A stretch of DNA of 54,731 nucleotides from JALYRV01 sp036675475 (GTDB lineage Bacteria > Acidobacteriota > Vicinamibacteria > Vicinamibacterales > SCN-69-37), in NCBI GenBank assembly GCA_036675475.1, contig JAKFEY010000013.1, forward strand, positions 1 to 54,731, in the 5' to 3' direction. The position numbers and the translations under genes were made by a program. Below are positions 44,771 to 54,604 of the stretch, piece by piece (positions within the stretch are counted from its first letter, which is position 1; each line of letters opens with the position of its first letter). Under the pieces are notes generated by a model, which was not told where the DNA came from, did no database searches, and saw nothing but the letters and a program-made list of their open reading frames with translations.

Positions 44771-45518
44771 GATCCATGACCTCCTCGCAAAGCCGGTAGT
44801 ACTCGCTGGCGCCGGAAGAATCAGGCGCGAACGTGAAAATCGATTCCTTGTAGGCCGGGCTCTCTTCGAGCCGGACGCTCTTGGTGATGACCGTCTTGAA
44901 CACCTTGTTGCCAAAGACCTTGTCGATTTGCGCGCGGATGTCGCGCGCCAGCGCCGTCCGCTTGTCGTGCATCGTGATGACGACGCCGAGGATGCGGAGG
45001 TCGGTGTTGGCGCGCATGCGGACCTTCTCGATCGTCTCGAGCAGGTCGTCGGTGCCCTCGAGCGCGAAGTAGGAGGACTGAATCGGAATCAGCAGATGCG
45101 TGGACGCCACCAGGGCGTTGACCGTCAGCAGGCCCAGCGTGGGCGGGCAGTCGATCACAATCTGCGGGAAGCGCGCCCGGACGCCGGCAATCTTGTCCTT
45201 GAGGCGGAAATGCGCATCGAGCTCCCCCACCAGCCGCGACTCGAGCTTCGCCAGGGCGATGCGCGAGGGGGCGACCCAGAGGTTCTCCTGGGCCGTCGGC
45301 TGCACGATGTCGGCAATCGACACCGCCGGATCGGTGATCGCGTCGTACATGCCGCGCTCCACCGTCGACATGTCGAGATACGACATGGTGCTGTTGGCCT
45401 GGGGATCGAGATCGATGAGAAGGGTCGGCTGCCCGCGCATCGACAGCGCGGCGGCCAGGTTCACGGCGGTGGTCGTCTTGCCGACCCCGCCTTTCTGATT
45501 CGCGATGGAAACAATCAT
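44763..45518 (-). CDS. parA: Chromosome-partitioning ATPase ParA/Soj
   Basis: This 251-residue deviant Walker ATPase starts MIVSIANQKGGVGKTTTAVN, with the signature Lys in KGGVGKTT at 9-16. Other motifs are LLIDLDPQANSTMSYLD, the switch IVIDCPPTLGLLTVNAL near 120 and LGVVITMHDKRTALARDI near 178. It lacks the N-terminal HTH of plasmid ParA proteins, as expected for chromosomal Soj. It is followed by parB with an 8-base overlap and preceded by the nuclease gene with a 21-base gap. Confidence 0.95.
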   Translation of the reverse strand: MIVSIANQKGGVGKTTTAVNLAAALSMRGQPTLLIDLDPQANSTMSYLDMSTVERGMYDAITDPAVSIADIVQPTAQENLWVAPSRIALAKLESRLVGELDAHFRLKDKIAGVRARFPQIVIDCPPTLGLLTVNALVASTHLLIPIQSSYFALEGTDDLLETIEKVRMRANTDLRILGVVITMHDKRTALARDIRAQIDKVFGNKVFKTVITKSVRLEESPAYKESIFTFAPDSSGASEYYRLCEEVMDRA

Positions 45519-45539
45519 GCGGCGAGCTACCGCCGCATT

Positions 45540-46025
45540 CTACATCTTGTACTTGCCCAGATCGTCCGGATCCAGCGACTCGAGCCACTTTGAGAGCCGC
45601 TCATCGTCCTGTTTCTCAGGGATGCTGTCGACGGTCTTGGCGTGCTCGAGCACCGCGTCTTCGACGTAGATGGGCGCCTGGGTGCGCAGCGCGAGCGCGA
45701 TGGCGTCGCTGGGGCGCGCGTCGATGACGAGCGGGTCGCCACTCACCTTCAGATGGATCAGCGCGAAGAACGTGTTCTCGCGCAGGTCGGTGACGACGAT
45801 CTTGTCGACGGCGGCGTGCAGTTCCTGCAACACGTTGCGGAGGAGGTCGTGGGTCATCGGGCGCGGCGTGGCCACATTTTCAATCTGCAGCGCGATGGCG
45901 TTGGCCTCGAACACGCCCACCCAGATGGGCAGCACCCGCCGGCCGTCCGGATCGTGCAGGATGACGATCGGCATGTTGGTGATCGGGTCCATCATCAGGC
46001 CCTTGATCGACATCGGAATCTGCAT
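45540..46025 (-). CDS. Bifunctional nuclease family protein (DUF151)
   Basis: This 161-residue protein matches the DUF151/bifunctional DNase-RNase family by eye: VILHDPDGRRVLPIWVGVFE, NAIALQIENVATPRPMTHDL, VTDLRENTFFALIHLKV and the conserved VIDARPSDAIALALRTQAPI near 98-118. Such proteins occur widely in Acidobacteria, Actinobacteria and plants; their biological role is unsettled. It lies between miaB and parA on the minus strand. The start MQIPMSIKGL... is separated from the miaB stop by two palindromic repeats. Confidence 0.88.
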   Translation of the reverse strand: MQIPMSIKGLMMDPITNMPIVILHDPDGRRVLPIWVGVFEANAIALQIENVATPRPMTHDLLRNVLQELHAAVDKIVVTDLRENTFFALIHLKVSGDPLVIDARPSDAIALALRTQAPIYVEDAVLEHAKTVDSIPEKQDDERLSKWLESLDPDDLGKYKM

Positions 46026-46041
46026 AGACGAACGCCCCTCC

Positions 46042-46104
46042 GCCGGCCTGAAGGCCTGCGCTACCCCTGGCCGATGCTCGCAGGCCTGAAGGCCTGCGCT
46101 ACCG
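46042..46104. repeat. Palindromic GCAGGCCT element, two copies in tandem (copies 4 and 5)
   Basis: CCGGCCTGAAGGCCTGCGCTACC at about 46043-46065 and GCAGGCCTGAAGGCCTGC at about 46080-46097 are separated by 14 bases. The second encodes the last residues of miaB (VAQAFRPA on the minus strand), and the miaB stop falls between the copies. Confidence 0.88.
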
Positions 46105-47452
46105 CCAGCTCGCCGCGCAGGCTGTTCGGCGCGGCTTCAGTGATGCGGACCGGCACGAGCTGCCCAATCAGCTCCGCCCCGCCCGCGAAATTCACAATCG
46201 TGTTGCCCGACGTCCGGCCCGACACGTCGGTGTCGCGGCGCCGGCTCGTCGAGTCGACCAGTACTTCTTCGACCGTACCGGTCATGGCCTGCAGCAGCTC
46301 GAGCTGAATGCGCCGCTGCGCCGCCTGCAGCGCCATGATGCGCTCGGTCTTCTCCGCCTCACTCACATCGTCCGGCATCCGCTTCGAGGCGAGCGTGTTC
46401 GGCCGCACCGAATACTTGAACGAGTACAGGCTGTGGAACCGCACCGTCTCGAGCAGCGAGAGCGTCGCGTCGAAGTCCTCGCGCGTCTCTCCCGGGAAGC
46501 CAACAATCATATCGGTCGATAGCGTGACGTTCGGGATAGCCCCGCGGATGCGCGCGACCAGATCCAGATACTGCTCGCGCGTGTGGCGGCGCCGCATCGC
46601 GTCGAGGATGCGCGTCGAGCCCGACTGCACCGGCAGGTGCACATGCTTGCAGACTTGAGGAATATCGCGCACCGCCGCGATGATGCGCTCCGAGGTGTGG
46701 CGCGGATGCGGGCTGGCAAAGCGGATGCGTCGCACCCCCGGCACCGCCGCCACGCGCTCGAGCAAGTCTGCGAAATCGCATGCAGGATCGTCCGGCGCGG
46801 CGTAGTGATTGACGATTTGGCCGAGCAGTTGAATCTCGACGCGGCCGCTGTCGACCGCGTGCCTGACGTCCGCGAGGATGTCGGCGGCAGGCCGCATCCG
46901 CTCGTGCCCGCGCGTGTACGGCACGACGCAGTAGCTGCAGTAATCGTTGCAGCCTTCGATGATCGTGATCCAGGCGCGCACGGGATCGCTGTGCCGCGCC
47001 ACGCCAAGCGGGAACGAGACGTCCTGGTGCAGATCGATATCGATCAGAGGTGCTGGGTGCTGAGTGCCAGGTGCTCGGTGCTCGGTGCGCTGTCCGGTAC
47101 GCGCTTTCTCCAACAACGATGGCAGTAACTTCACACTCTGCGTCCCGACGATGACGTCGATGGGGCGGCCGAGGGAGGCGAGCTTGTCGCCTTCCTGCTG
47201 CGCGACGCAGCCGGCGACGGCGATGAGCGGGCGGGTGCCGGTCTCGCGCGCCTGGTAATCGAGCTCGTCGAGCCGGTGATAGAGCTTGTCCTCGGCCTTC
47301 TCGCGCACGCTGCAGGTGTTGATGACGACGACGTCCGCATCCACGGTGGTGGATGTGGGCTCATAGCCCGACTCCTCGAGCAGGCCGGCCATGCGCTCGG
47401 TGTCGTGGTAATTCATCTGGCAACCGAACGTCTCGATCAGGTATTTCGGCAT
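46061..47452 (-). CDS. miaB: tRNA-2-methylthio-N6-dimethylallyladenosine synthase
   Basis: MiaB is a radical-SAM enzyme that methylthiolates i6A37 of tRNAs. The 463 residues hold an N-terminal MTTase domain with Cys ligands in IETFGCQMNYHD (11), INTCSVREKAED (47) and VAGCVAQQEGD (81). The radical-SAM core has CNDYCSYCVVPYTRG near 169, and the TRAM domain is C-terminal (VEEVLVDSTSRR...). Two features are odd. A 49-bp heptad repeat adds about 16 residues (RTGQRTEHRAPGTQHPAPL) between the first and second domains, and a palindromic repeat rewrites the C-terminus (VAQAFRPASIGQG). All catalytic Cys are intact. The start is 2 bases from the recN stop. Confidence 0.95.
   Translation of the reverse strand: MPKYLIETFGCQMNYHDTERMAGLLEESGYEPTSTTVDADVVVINTCSVREKAEDKLYHRLDELDYQARETGTRPLIAVAGCVAQQEGDKLASLGRPIDVIVGTQSVKLLPSLLEKARTGQRTEHRAPGTQHPAPLIDIDLHQDVSFPLGVARHSDPVRAWITIIEGCNDYCSYCVVPYTRGHERMRPAADILADVRHAVDSGRVEIQLLGQIVNHYAAPDDPACDFADLLERVAAVPGVRRIRFASPHPRHTSERIIAAVRDIPQVCKHVHLPVQSGSTRILDAMRRRHTREQYLDLVARIRGAIPNVTLSTDMIVGFPGETREDFDATLSLLETVRFHSLYSFKYSVRPNTLASKRMPDDVSEAEKTERIMALQAAQRRIQLELLQAMTGTVEEVLVDSTSRRRDTDVSGRTSGNTIVNFAGGAELIGQLVPVRITEAAPNSLRGELAVAQAFRPASIGQG
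47049..47097. repeat. Heptad-period repeat inside miaB, GGTGCTG family
   Basis: Seven successive 7-base words: GGTGCTG, GGTGCTG, AGTGCCA, GGTGCTC, GGTGCTC, GGTGCGC, TGTCCGG. The period is exactly 7 although it is translated, so neighbouring words are read in different frames. The encoded segment joins the MTTase and radical-SAM domains, a place where loop length can vary. Confidence 0.9.
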
Positions 47453-47454
47453 TC

Positions 47455-49125
<1,671 letters not shown>

Positions 49126-49159
49126 GGGGAAAGACGGGAACTCCCATCGTATCAGACCT

Positions 49160-49188
49160 TTGACAGCGATCTGACCGCGTGTTAACCT
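49160..49188 (+). promoter_or_regulatory. Sigma70-type promoter of the tol operon
   Basis: A perfect TTGACA at 49160-49165 and TAACCT at 49183-49188 are spaced by 17 bases. Transcription would start near 49195, about 50 bases before the GTG start of tolQ. It lies in the recN-tolQ divergent spacer. Confidence 0.5.
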
Positions 49189-49246
49189 GCACACTTCAGC
49201 GCTGTTCCCAGCGGCGCATCACTCGTCCCGTTGGACGGAGGCTTGC

Positions 49247-50005
49247 GTGCGCATGTCTGGTTCTTTCTTCCTGGCGCTAGCGGCGCCGGGCGCCGCACCG
49301 GCAGGTGCATCCGGTTCCGAGCTCGATTTCGTCAAACTGATCTTCGGCAGCGTGGCCGGCATGGTCGTTCTTGCGATCCTGCTGCTCTTCTCCGCCGCCG
49401 CGTGGGCCATCATCATCATGAAGGGCCGGCAGTTTTCGCGCGCCGAGCGTCAGTCCGCGCAGTTCCTGGACATCTTTCGCCGCAGCAGCAAGTTTTCCGA
49501 GGTGCACGCCGTGTGCGCCAGCCTGCCGCACGCGCCGCTGGTGGGCCTGTTCCAGGCCGCCTACAGCGAGCTCAACGCGCAGCTTCGTGCAGGCCAGGGC
49601 GCTGAAACACGGCCAGCCGCCGGCGCGCCTCGTCCAACTCTCAGAAGTCTGGACGGCATCGACCGCGCGCTGATGCGCGCCTCGTCGGCCGAGCTCGCGA
49701 AGCTCGAGCACCGCGTGCCGTTCCTGGCGACGACGGCGTCGATAACGCCGTATATCGGGTTGTTCGGCACCGTGTGGGGCATCATCACGGCCTTCGCGGA
49801 AATCGCGGGCGCCGGCTCCACGAGCCTGGCCGTCGTGGCGCCGGGCATCTCGGAGGCGTTGATCGCGACAGCGGCGGGTCTTTTCGCGGCGATCCCGGCT
49901 GTCTATTTCTACAACTCGCTCACCAACCGGGTGAAGCACTTCGCGCAGGCCATGGATGATTTCTCCCTCGAGTTCATCAACCTGGCGGAACGGAACTTCA
50001 CTTAA
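49247..50005 (+). CDS. tolQ: TolQ/ExbB-type proton channel subunit
   Basis: This inner-membrane subunit forms a pentameric proton channel with TolR and energises the Tol-Pal system. The 252-residue protein has membrane segments near 35-60, 160-185 and 200-225. It contains the cytoplasmic KLEHRVPFLATTASITPYIGLFGTVWGIIT motif region with the conserved GLFGTVWGI, and ALIATAAGLFAAIPAVYFYN. GTG 49247 is chosen since GGAGG lies 7-8 bases upstream; ATG 49253 is an alternative. The cytoplasmic loop contains a short Ala/Gly/Pro-rich insertion (about 115-130). The stop overlaps tolR by one base. Confidence 0.93.
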   Translation: MRMSGSFFLALAAPGAAPAGASGSELDFVKLIFGSVAGMVVLAILLLFSAAAWAIIIMKGRQFSRAERQSAQFLDIFRRSSKFSEVHAVCASLPHAPLVGLFQAAYSELNAQLRAGQGAETRPAAGAPRPTLRSLDGIDRALMRASSAELAKLEHRVPFLATTASITPYIGLFGTVWGIITAFAEIAGAGSTSLAVVAPGISEALIATAAGLFAAIPAVYFYNSLTNRVKHFAQAMDDFSLEFINLAERNFT

Positions 50006-50457
50006 TGCCGAAGATGCACGATGCGACGACGGTGGGACGGCGCGGCCGGCGCGGGCCGCGTGTCGCCAGCTCGCTCGCCGAGATCAACGTCGTCCCGCTC
50101 GTGGACGTGATGCTCGTGCTGCTGATCATCTTCATGGTGACGGCCCCGATGATGCAGCAGGGTTACGGCGTGACCCTTCCCGAGTCGCGGCAGTCGCAGC
50201 CGACCGAATCGACGCCGATTTCCGTCACGGTGCCGGCCGACTTCGAGCGCACCGGCACGGTGCGGCTCGGCGACGAGGAAGTGCGCCTGAGCCTGCTGGC
50301 CGAGCGCGTGCGGCAGCAGATGGAGACGCGCACCGACAAGAACGTGTATGTGCGCGGCGACGGCAAGATCACGCTGCAGCAGCTGATGACGGTGTTCGAC
50401 ATGCTGAAGGAAGGCGGCGTCGTGAATGTGGGCATTGCGACGCAGCCGGGGCGATGA
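50005..50457 (+). CDS. tolR: TolR/ExbD-type protein
   Basis: The 150-residue partner of TolQ has one membrane helix (about 26-48: INVVPLVDVMLVLLIIFMVT) that contains the conserved proton-carrying Asp in PLVDVMLVLL. The periplasmic domain (about 60-150) has TPISVTVPADFERTGTVRLG and the final strand GGVVNVGIATQPGR. Its start codon shares the A of the tolQ stop. The next gene begins 9 bases later. Confidence 0.93.
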   Translation: MPKMHDATTVGRRGRRGPRVASSLAEINVVPLVDVMLVLLIIFMVTAPMMQQGYGVTLPESRQSQPTESTPISVTVPADFERTGTVRLGDEEVRLSLLAERVRQQMETRTDKNVYVRGDGKITLQQLMTVFDMLKEGGVVNVGIATQPGR

Positions 50458-50466
50458 CGAGCTGAC

Positions 50467-51240
50467 ATGGCTTCCACGATGATGCTTGGCGCGCCGGTTG
50501 AAGATCGCTTCTCGAAGTACTTCGGGTGGACGGTCATGGCGCATGTCGTGGTGCTCGGCGCGCTGGCGTTCATGCCCGACGGCTGGCTGGGGCGCAGCGG
50601 CGAGGCCGAGCGCAACATCATGTACATCAGCCTCGGCGGCGACATCGGCGAAGACACCTCGGGGCTGCGATCGATTGCGGCGCGCGAGGTGCAGGTGGCG
50701 ACGCCCGAACCGGTGCGTCCGCAGTTTCAAACGCCCGCGGTGAAGCCGCCGCCGGTGATGGCGATTCCGGAGAAGGCGCCGGTCAAGCCGGCGCCGCCGA
50801 CGAAGACGCCCATCAAGAGCACCACGGTGGAGCGCCCGACCAATCGCACGCCGATTCGCGGCGCGGAAGTGCGTGAGGGACAGGCCAAGGTCGACACGGG
50901 CGTGCAGACCGGCGCGGATGGACTTGCCCTGCGGAGCGGCGGCGGCACGGGCGGGGAGACAAACCTCGCAAACTTCTGCTGTCCGGGGTACATCACGTCC
51001 ATGAGTGCGGCCATCAAGCGCAACTGGAAGCAGAATCAGGGTGTCGCCGGCGTCAACGAGGTCCGTTTCACGATCGAGCGCGACGGCCGCATCAGCACCT
51101 TCGAGTTTGTCCAACGGAGCGGCATCGTGGCGCTGGATCGCGAGTCGCAGGCCGTGTTGACGCACGCCAAGCTGCCGCCGCTGCCGCCGCAGTTCACCGA
51201 GCCGAAGCTCGTCATTCGGCTGATCTTTGATTACAAATGA
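50467..51240 (+). CDS. TolA/TonB-like periplasmic linker protein
   Basis: The 257-residue protein has an N-terminal membrane helix (about 21-38), a Pro/Lys-rich linker (about 70-130: EKAPVKPAPPTKTPIKSTTV) and a C-terminal TonB/TolA-type domain (about 170-257). The domain contains YITSMSAAIKRNWKQNQGVA and VRFTIERDGRISTFEFVQRS. The position between tolR and tolB makes it the TolA counterpart. Directly before the domain is an NFCCPGY segment with two adjacent Cys, unusual for periplasmic TolA. The stop forms an ATGA overlap with tolB. Confidence 0.85.
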   Translation: MASTMMLGAPVEDRFSKYFGWTVMAHVVVLGALAFMPDGWLGRSGEAERNIMYISLGGDIGEDTSGLRSIAAREVQVATPEPVRPQFQTPAVKPPPVMAIPEKAPVKPAPPTKTPIKSTTVERPTNRTPIRGAEVREGQAKVDTGVQTGADGLALRSGGGTGGETNLANFCCPGYITSMSAAIKRNWKQNQGVAGVNEVRFTIERDGRISTFEFVQRSGIVALDRESQAVLTHAKLPPLPPQFTEPKLVIRLIFDYK

Positions 51241-52631
51241 TGAAACACGCGAACACATTCATGGCGGTTGCGGCGGTGGCGGTGGCCGGATCAATGGCGG
51301 CCGGCGCGGCCATGCAGCAGCAGACGCAGACGCCTCCGCCTGCCTCGCAGCAGCAGACGGAGATCGGCGTGCGCATTACCGCCGACCCTGGCCAGAAGCC
51401 GCGCCTCGCGGTGCCTGACTTCCTGGCGCTGTCGGGCGACGCCGAAACGCGCGCGGCCGCGCGCACCATCGCCGAAGTGCTGCAGAGCGATTTCGAATTC
51501 GAGCGGGAGTTCGCGCTCGTCAGCCGCGGCGCCATCGCCGGCATTCCGGTCAGCCTGAACGCCGGCGAGAATCAGTGGGTTCGCTGGCGCGAAACGGGCG
51601 CGGATGCGCTGCTGGTCGGCAGCATCGAGAAGACGGGCAGCGGCGCGCGCCTCCGCGTCTATCTGTTCCGCGTCGGCAGCGGCAATCAGGTGTTCGGCAA
51701 GGAGTACACGGGATCGTCGCTGGCGAATCCGCGCCTGCTTGCGCACACCATCGCCGACGAGGTGCACCTGCACCAGGGCCTGCAGGGCGTGGCGCGCACG
51801 AAGCTGACCTTCAGCTCCAACCGCGACGGCGAGCGCACGGCGGCGACATACGCGCAGCGCAACGCGCAGGAAATCTACATTTCGGATTACGACGGCGCGA
51901 ATCAGCGGCGCGTGACGACGAACCGCAACCTGAACATCACCCCGAGCTGGTCGCCTGATTCGCAGGCGATTGCCTACACGTCCTATGTGTCGGGCTTTCC
52001 CGACATCAACATCTCCTGGATCTACAAGGGCCTGCTCACGCGGCCCGCGCGCGGCACGGACAGCGATCACAACTTCCTGCCGGTGTTCTCGCCCGACGGC
52101 ACGCGCATCGCGTTCTCATCGAACCGCGACGGCAACAACGAGATCTACGTGATGAACGTCGACGGGTCCGGCCTGCGCCGTCTCACCAATCATCGCGCGA
52201 TCGACACCACGCCCACGTGGTCGCCGAGCGGCACGCACGTGGCCTTCGTGTCGGAGCGCGGCGGCAACCCGAACATCTGGCGCGTGGACGCGCAGGGGCT
52301 CGAACAGCCGGTGAAGCTGACCAACGAATCGCACGTCGATCGCCCCACGTGGTCGCCTCCTCCGCTGAACGAAATTGCCTACACGTCGCGTACGGGCGGC
52401 GCGGGCTTCGACATCAAGGTGCTCGACGTCGCCTCGGGCACGGTGCGCTCGATTACCGACGGCCGCGGCTCGAATGAAAGCCCTGCATTCTCCCCCACCG
52501 GCCGGCACATCGCGTTCACTACGACGCGGTGGGGTCGCACGCAGATTGCGGTGGTCGGCCGCGACGGCAACGGGTTGAAGCAGATTACGCGCCTCGGCGA
52601 AAACAAATTCCCCAATTGGTCCCGGAGATAA
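51237..52631 (+). CDS. tolB: Tol-Pal system protein TolB
   Basis: This periplasmic beta-propeller protein binds Pal and TolA. The 464-residue protein has a signal peptide (about 1-25), an N-terminal alpha/beta domain (about 40-180: RLAVPDFLALSGDAETRAAA, LQSDFEFEREFALVSR) and six propeller blades of PD40 type (for example NITPSWSPDSQAIAYTSYVS, NFLPVFSPDGTRIAFSSNRD and ESPAFSPTGRHIAFTTTRWG). The length is slightly above that of enteric TolB. A Gln-rich stretch follows the signal peptide. The pal gene begins 4 bases after its stop. Confidence 0.95.
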   Translation: MMKHANTFMAVAAVAVAGSMAAGAAMQQQTQTPPPASQQQTEIGVRITADPGQKPRLAVPDFLALSGDAETRAAARTIAEVLQSDFEFEREFALVSRGAIAGIPVSLNAGENQWVRWRETGADALLVGSIEKTGSGARLRVYLFRVGSGNQVFGKEYTGSSLANPRLLAHTIADEVHLHQGLQGVARTKLTFSSNRDGERTAATYAQRNAQEIYISDYDGANQRRVTTNRNLNITPSWSPDSQAIAYTSYVSGFPDINISWIYKGLLTRPARGTDSDHNFLPVFSPDGTRIAFSSNRDGNNEIYVMNVDGSGLRRLTNHRAIDTTPTWSPSGTHVAFVSERGGNPNIWRVDAQGLEQPVKLTNESHVDRPTWSPPPLNEIAYTSRTGGAGFDIKVLDVASGTVRSITDGRGSNESPAFSPTGRHIAFTTTRWGRTQIAVVGRDGNGLKQITRLGENKFPNWSRR

Positions 52632-52635
52632 CGCC

Positions 52636-53220
52636 ATGAAACTGAAATCCGCAGCAACGCTGGTGGTGGTGCTCGCCCTCGTGGGCGCCTGCGCCAAGAA
52701 GCAGCCGCCCGTGGCCCGGCCGACGCAGCCGCCGCCGGCCGCGACGCCGGCCGATCCGGGCGCCTCGCGTCCGCCGACGCCGCCCGAACCGGTACCCGAG
52801 CCAACCGCGATTCCGGCCGATCCCACGATTTCGAGCGGCGACCTGTCGTCGCGGTCGATCGACGAGATCAACGATCCGAAGCAGTCGCCATTCCAGCCGG
52901 TCTATTTCGCGCTCGACAGCGAGCAGATCGACAGCGCCGGGCAGACGGCCCTCCAGAACAACGCGGAGATTCTCAAGCAGTACACGACCTGGGTCGTCAC
53001 CATCGAGGGGCACTGCGACGAGCGCGGCACCCCCGAATACAACCTGGCGCTGGGCGAGCGGCGCGCGCTGGCGGCGCGCGACTACCTGATTTCGCTGGGC
53101 ATCGCGCCCGACCGGCTCAAGACGGTCAGCTACGGCAACGAGTTCCCATTCGACCCGGCCCACACCGAAGATGCATACTCGAAGAACCGCCGGGCGCACT
53201 TCGTCGTCACGGCGAAGTAG
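52636..53220 (+). CDS. pal: Peptidoglycan-associated lipoprotein Pal
   Basis: This 194-residue outer-membrane lipoprotein has a signal ending in ALVGACAKK (lipid Cys near 19), a Pro/Ala-rich tether (about 22-70) and an OmpA-type peptidoglycan-binding domain. The domain carries PVYFALDSEQIDSAGQTALQ, VVTIEGHCDERGTPEYNLAL with the diaminopimelate-contact Asp and Arg, and LGERRALAARDYLISLGIAP. It anchors the outer membrane to the wall and interacts with TolB. The stop is 6 bases before the ATG of the next gene. Confidence 0.95.
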   Translation: MKLKSAATLVVVLALVGACAKKQPPVARPTQPPPAATPADPGASRPPTPPEPVPEPTAIPADPTISSGDLSSRSIDEINDPKQSPFQPVYFALDSEQIDSAGQTALQNNAEILKQYTTWVVTIEGHCDERGTPEYNLALGERRALAARDYLISLGIAPDRLKTVSYGNEFPFDPAHTEDAYSKNRRAHFVVTAK

Positions 53221-53226
53221 GTGTTT

Positions 53227-54084
53227 ATGAGACGCACAATTTCAGCGGCGGTCGTGGGGCTGGCCGTGACGCTTGGCGCCGCGGCGCCGGCGGCGGCGCA
53301 GGATCGCGAGCAGCTGCAGATGCTGGCCGAGCTGCGGATGATTCAGGAGCAGTCGGGACAGCTGCGCGCGCTGCTGGCGTCGTTCGAAGAGACGCTCAAG
53401 GCGCTCAACGCCAAGATTGACGCGCAGGCCGACGCCACGCGCAAGGGCTTTGCCGACACCAAGCTGCAGGTCGACAGCCTGCGCGACAACGTCGGCGTGC
53501 TGCGCGAGAAGATCGACGACACCAACGTGCGCATCTCGACGCTGTCGCACGAGGTCGAAACGCTGCGCCAGACGTTCGCCGCGATTCAGCAGTCGCAGGC
53601 CGCGCAGGTGCCGGCCGCGCCGGCCGGCGATCCGAGCGCGCCGCCCGACACCGCCGGCGCACAGCCGTCGACGCCCGCCGCGCCACCCGCGGGTGCGCCC
53701 GGCGGCATGAGCGCCCAGCGGATGTTCGACACCGCGATGAGCGACTACTTCGGCGGCGACTTCAAGCTCGCCATCTCGGGCTTCCAGGGCTACATCCGCA
53801 CCTATCCCACGGCGCCCGCCGCCGCGCAGGCGCAGTACTACGTCGGCGAGTCGCTGTTCCATCTGCAGCAGTATCAGGAAGCCGTCACCGAATACGGCCG
53901 GGTGCTCGACGCGTACAAGACCAGCGAGTGGGTGCCCGAGGCGCTCTATAAACAGGGGCAATCATTCGAGCGGCTCAAAGACGTTGCCCGCGCGCGCCAG
54001 GCGTACGAAGCGGTGGTCAAGACCTTTCCCGACAGCAACGCCGCCATTCGCGCGAAGGAAAGATTGCAGGCGCTTCCCCGCTGA
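53227..54084 (+). CDS. cpoB: CpoB/YbgF-type periplasmic TPR protein
   Basis: CpoB (YbgF) coordinates wall synthesis and outer-membrane constriction with Tol. The 285-residue protein has a signal peptide (about 1-25), a coiled coil (about 28-120, with DREQLQMLAELRMIQEQSGQ), and a Pro/Ala linker (about 125-160). Three TPR units follow, characteristic of the family (AQRMFDTAMSDYFGGDFKLA, YYVGESLFHLQQYQEAVTEY, ALYKQGQSFERLKDVARARQ). ATG 53227 is used; a GTG two codons upstream is possible. It completes the tol operon. Confidence 0.93.
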   Translation: MRRTISAAVVGLAVTLGAAAPAAAQDREQLQMLAELRMIQEQSGQLRALLASFEETLKALNAKIDAQADATRKGFADTKLQVDSLRDNVGVLREKIDDTNVRISTLSHEVETLRQTFAAIQQSQAAQVPAAPAGDPSAPPDTAGAQPSTPAAPPAGAPGGMSAQRMFDTAMSDYFGGDFKLAISGFQGYIRTYPTAPAAAQAQYYVGESLFHLQQYQEAVTEYGRVLDAYKTSEWVPEALYKQGQSFERLKDVARARQAYEAVVKTFPDSNAAIRAKERLQALPR

Positions 54085-54132
54085 CCTATCATTTGGCCAT
54101 ACCGGTACACGTGAGGTCAGAAAGGTTTCCCG

Positions 54133-54600
54133 ATGGGCAGCGTTAACAAGGTGATTCTGGTGGGCAATCTCGGCCGTGACGCGGAGCTCCGCTACACGCC
54201 GGGCGGCGCGGCGGTCGCGACGATCAACATGGCGACCACCGACGTCTACAAGGATCGCGAAGGCCAGAAGAAAGAAGACACGCAGTGGCACCGCGTCGTG
54301 CTGTGGGGCCGCACGGCGGAATCCCTGCACGAGTACCTCACGAAGGGCAAGCAGATCTACGTCGAGGGGCGGCTGCAGACGCGCAAGTGGACCGACAAGG
54401 ACGGTGTCGAGAAGTACACCACCGAAATCCGCGGCGATCGCATCGTGCTGCTCGGCGGCGGAGGCGGCGGCCAGCGCGCCGGCGGTGGCGGCAGTTCGCG
54501 CGGCGCCGATGCAGGCGCCATGGGCGGCATGTCCGGAGGCTTCGACTCAGGCCCCGACACCGGCCCCGGCGACCTCAGCGACGACGATATCCCCTTCTAG
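54133..54600 (+). CDS. ssb: Single-stranded DNA-binding protein
   Basis: The 155-residue SSB has an OB-fold (about 1-112) starting MGSVNKVILVGNLGRDAELR with DTQWHRVVLWGRTAESLHEY and YVEGRLQTRKWTDKDGVEKY. A Gly-rich flexible tail follows, then the acidic tip DLSDDDIPF that recruits repair and replication partners. It follows cpoB by 48 bases containing an AGGTCA/TGACCT inverted pair, and may have its own promoter. The stop is followed at once by a repeat array. Confidence 0.95.
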   Translation: MGSVNKVILVGNLGRDAELRYTPGGAAVATINMATTDVYKDREGQKKEDTQWHRVVLWGRTAESLHEYLTKGKQIYVEGRLQTRKWTDKDGVEKYTTEIRGDRIVLLGGGGGGQRAGGGGSSRGADAGAMGGMSGGFDSGPDTGPGDLSDDDIPF

Positions 54601-54604
54601 ATAG

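Noticed and set aside
43776..45520. parS site or replication origin near parAB
   Set aside because: I found no TGTTTCACGTGAAACA-like sequence or DnaA-box cluster. The AT-richer spacer at 43860-43900 is short and lacks repeats.
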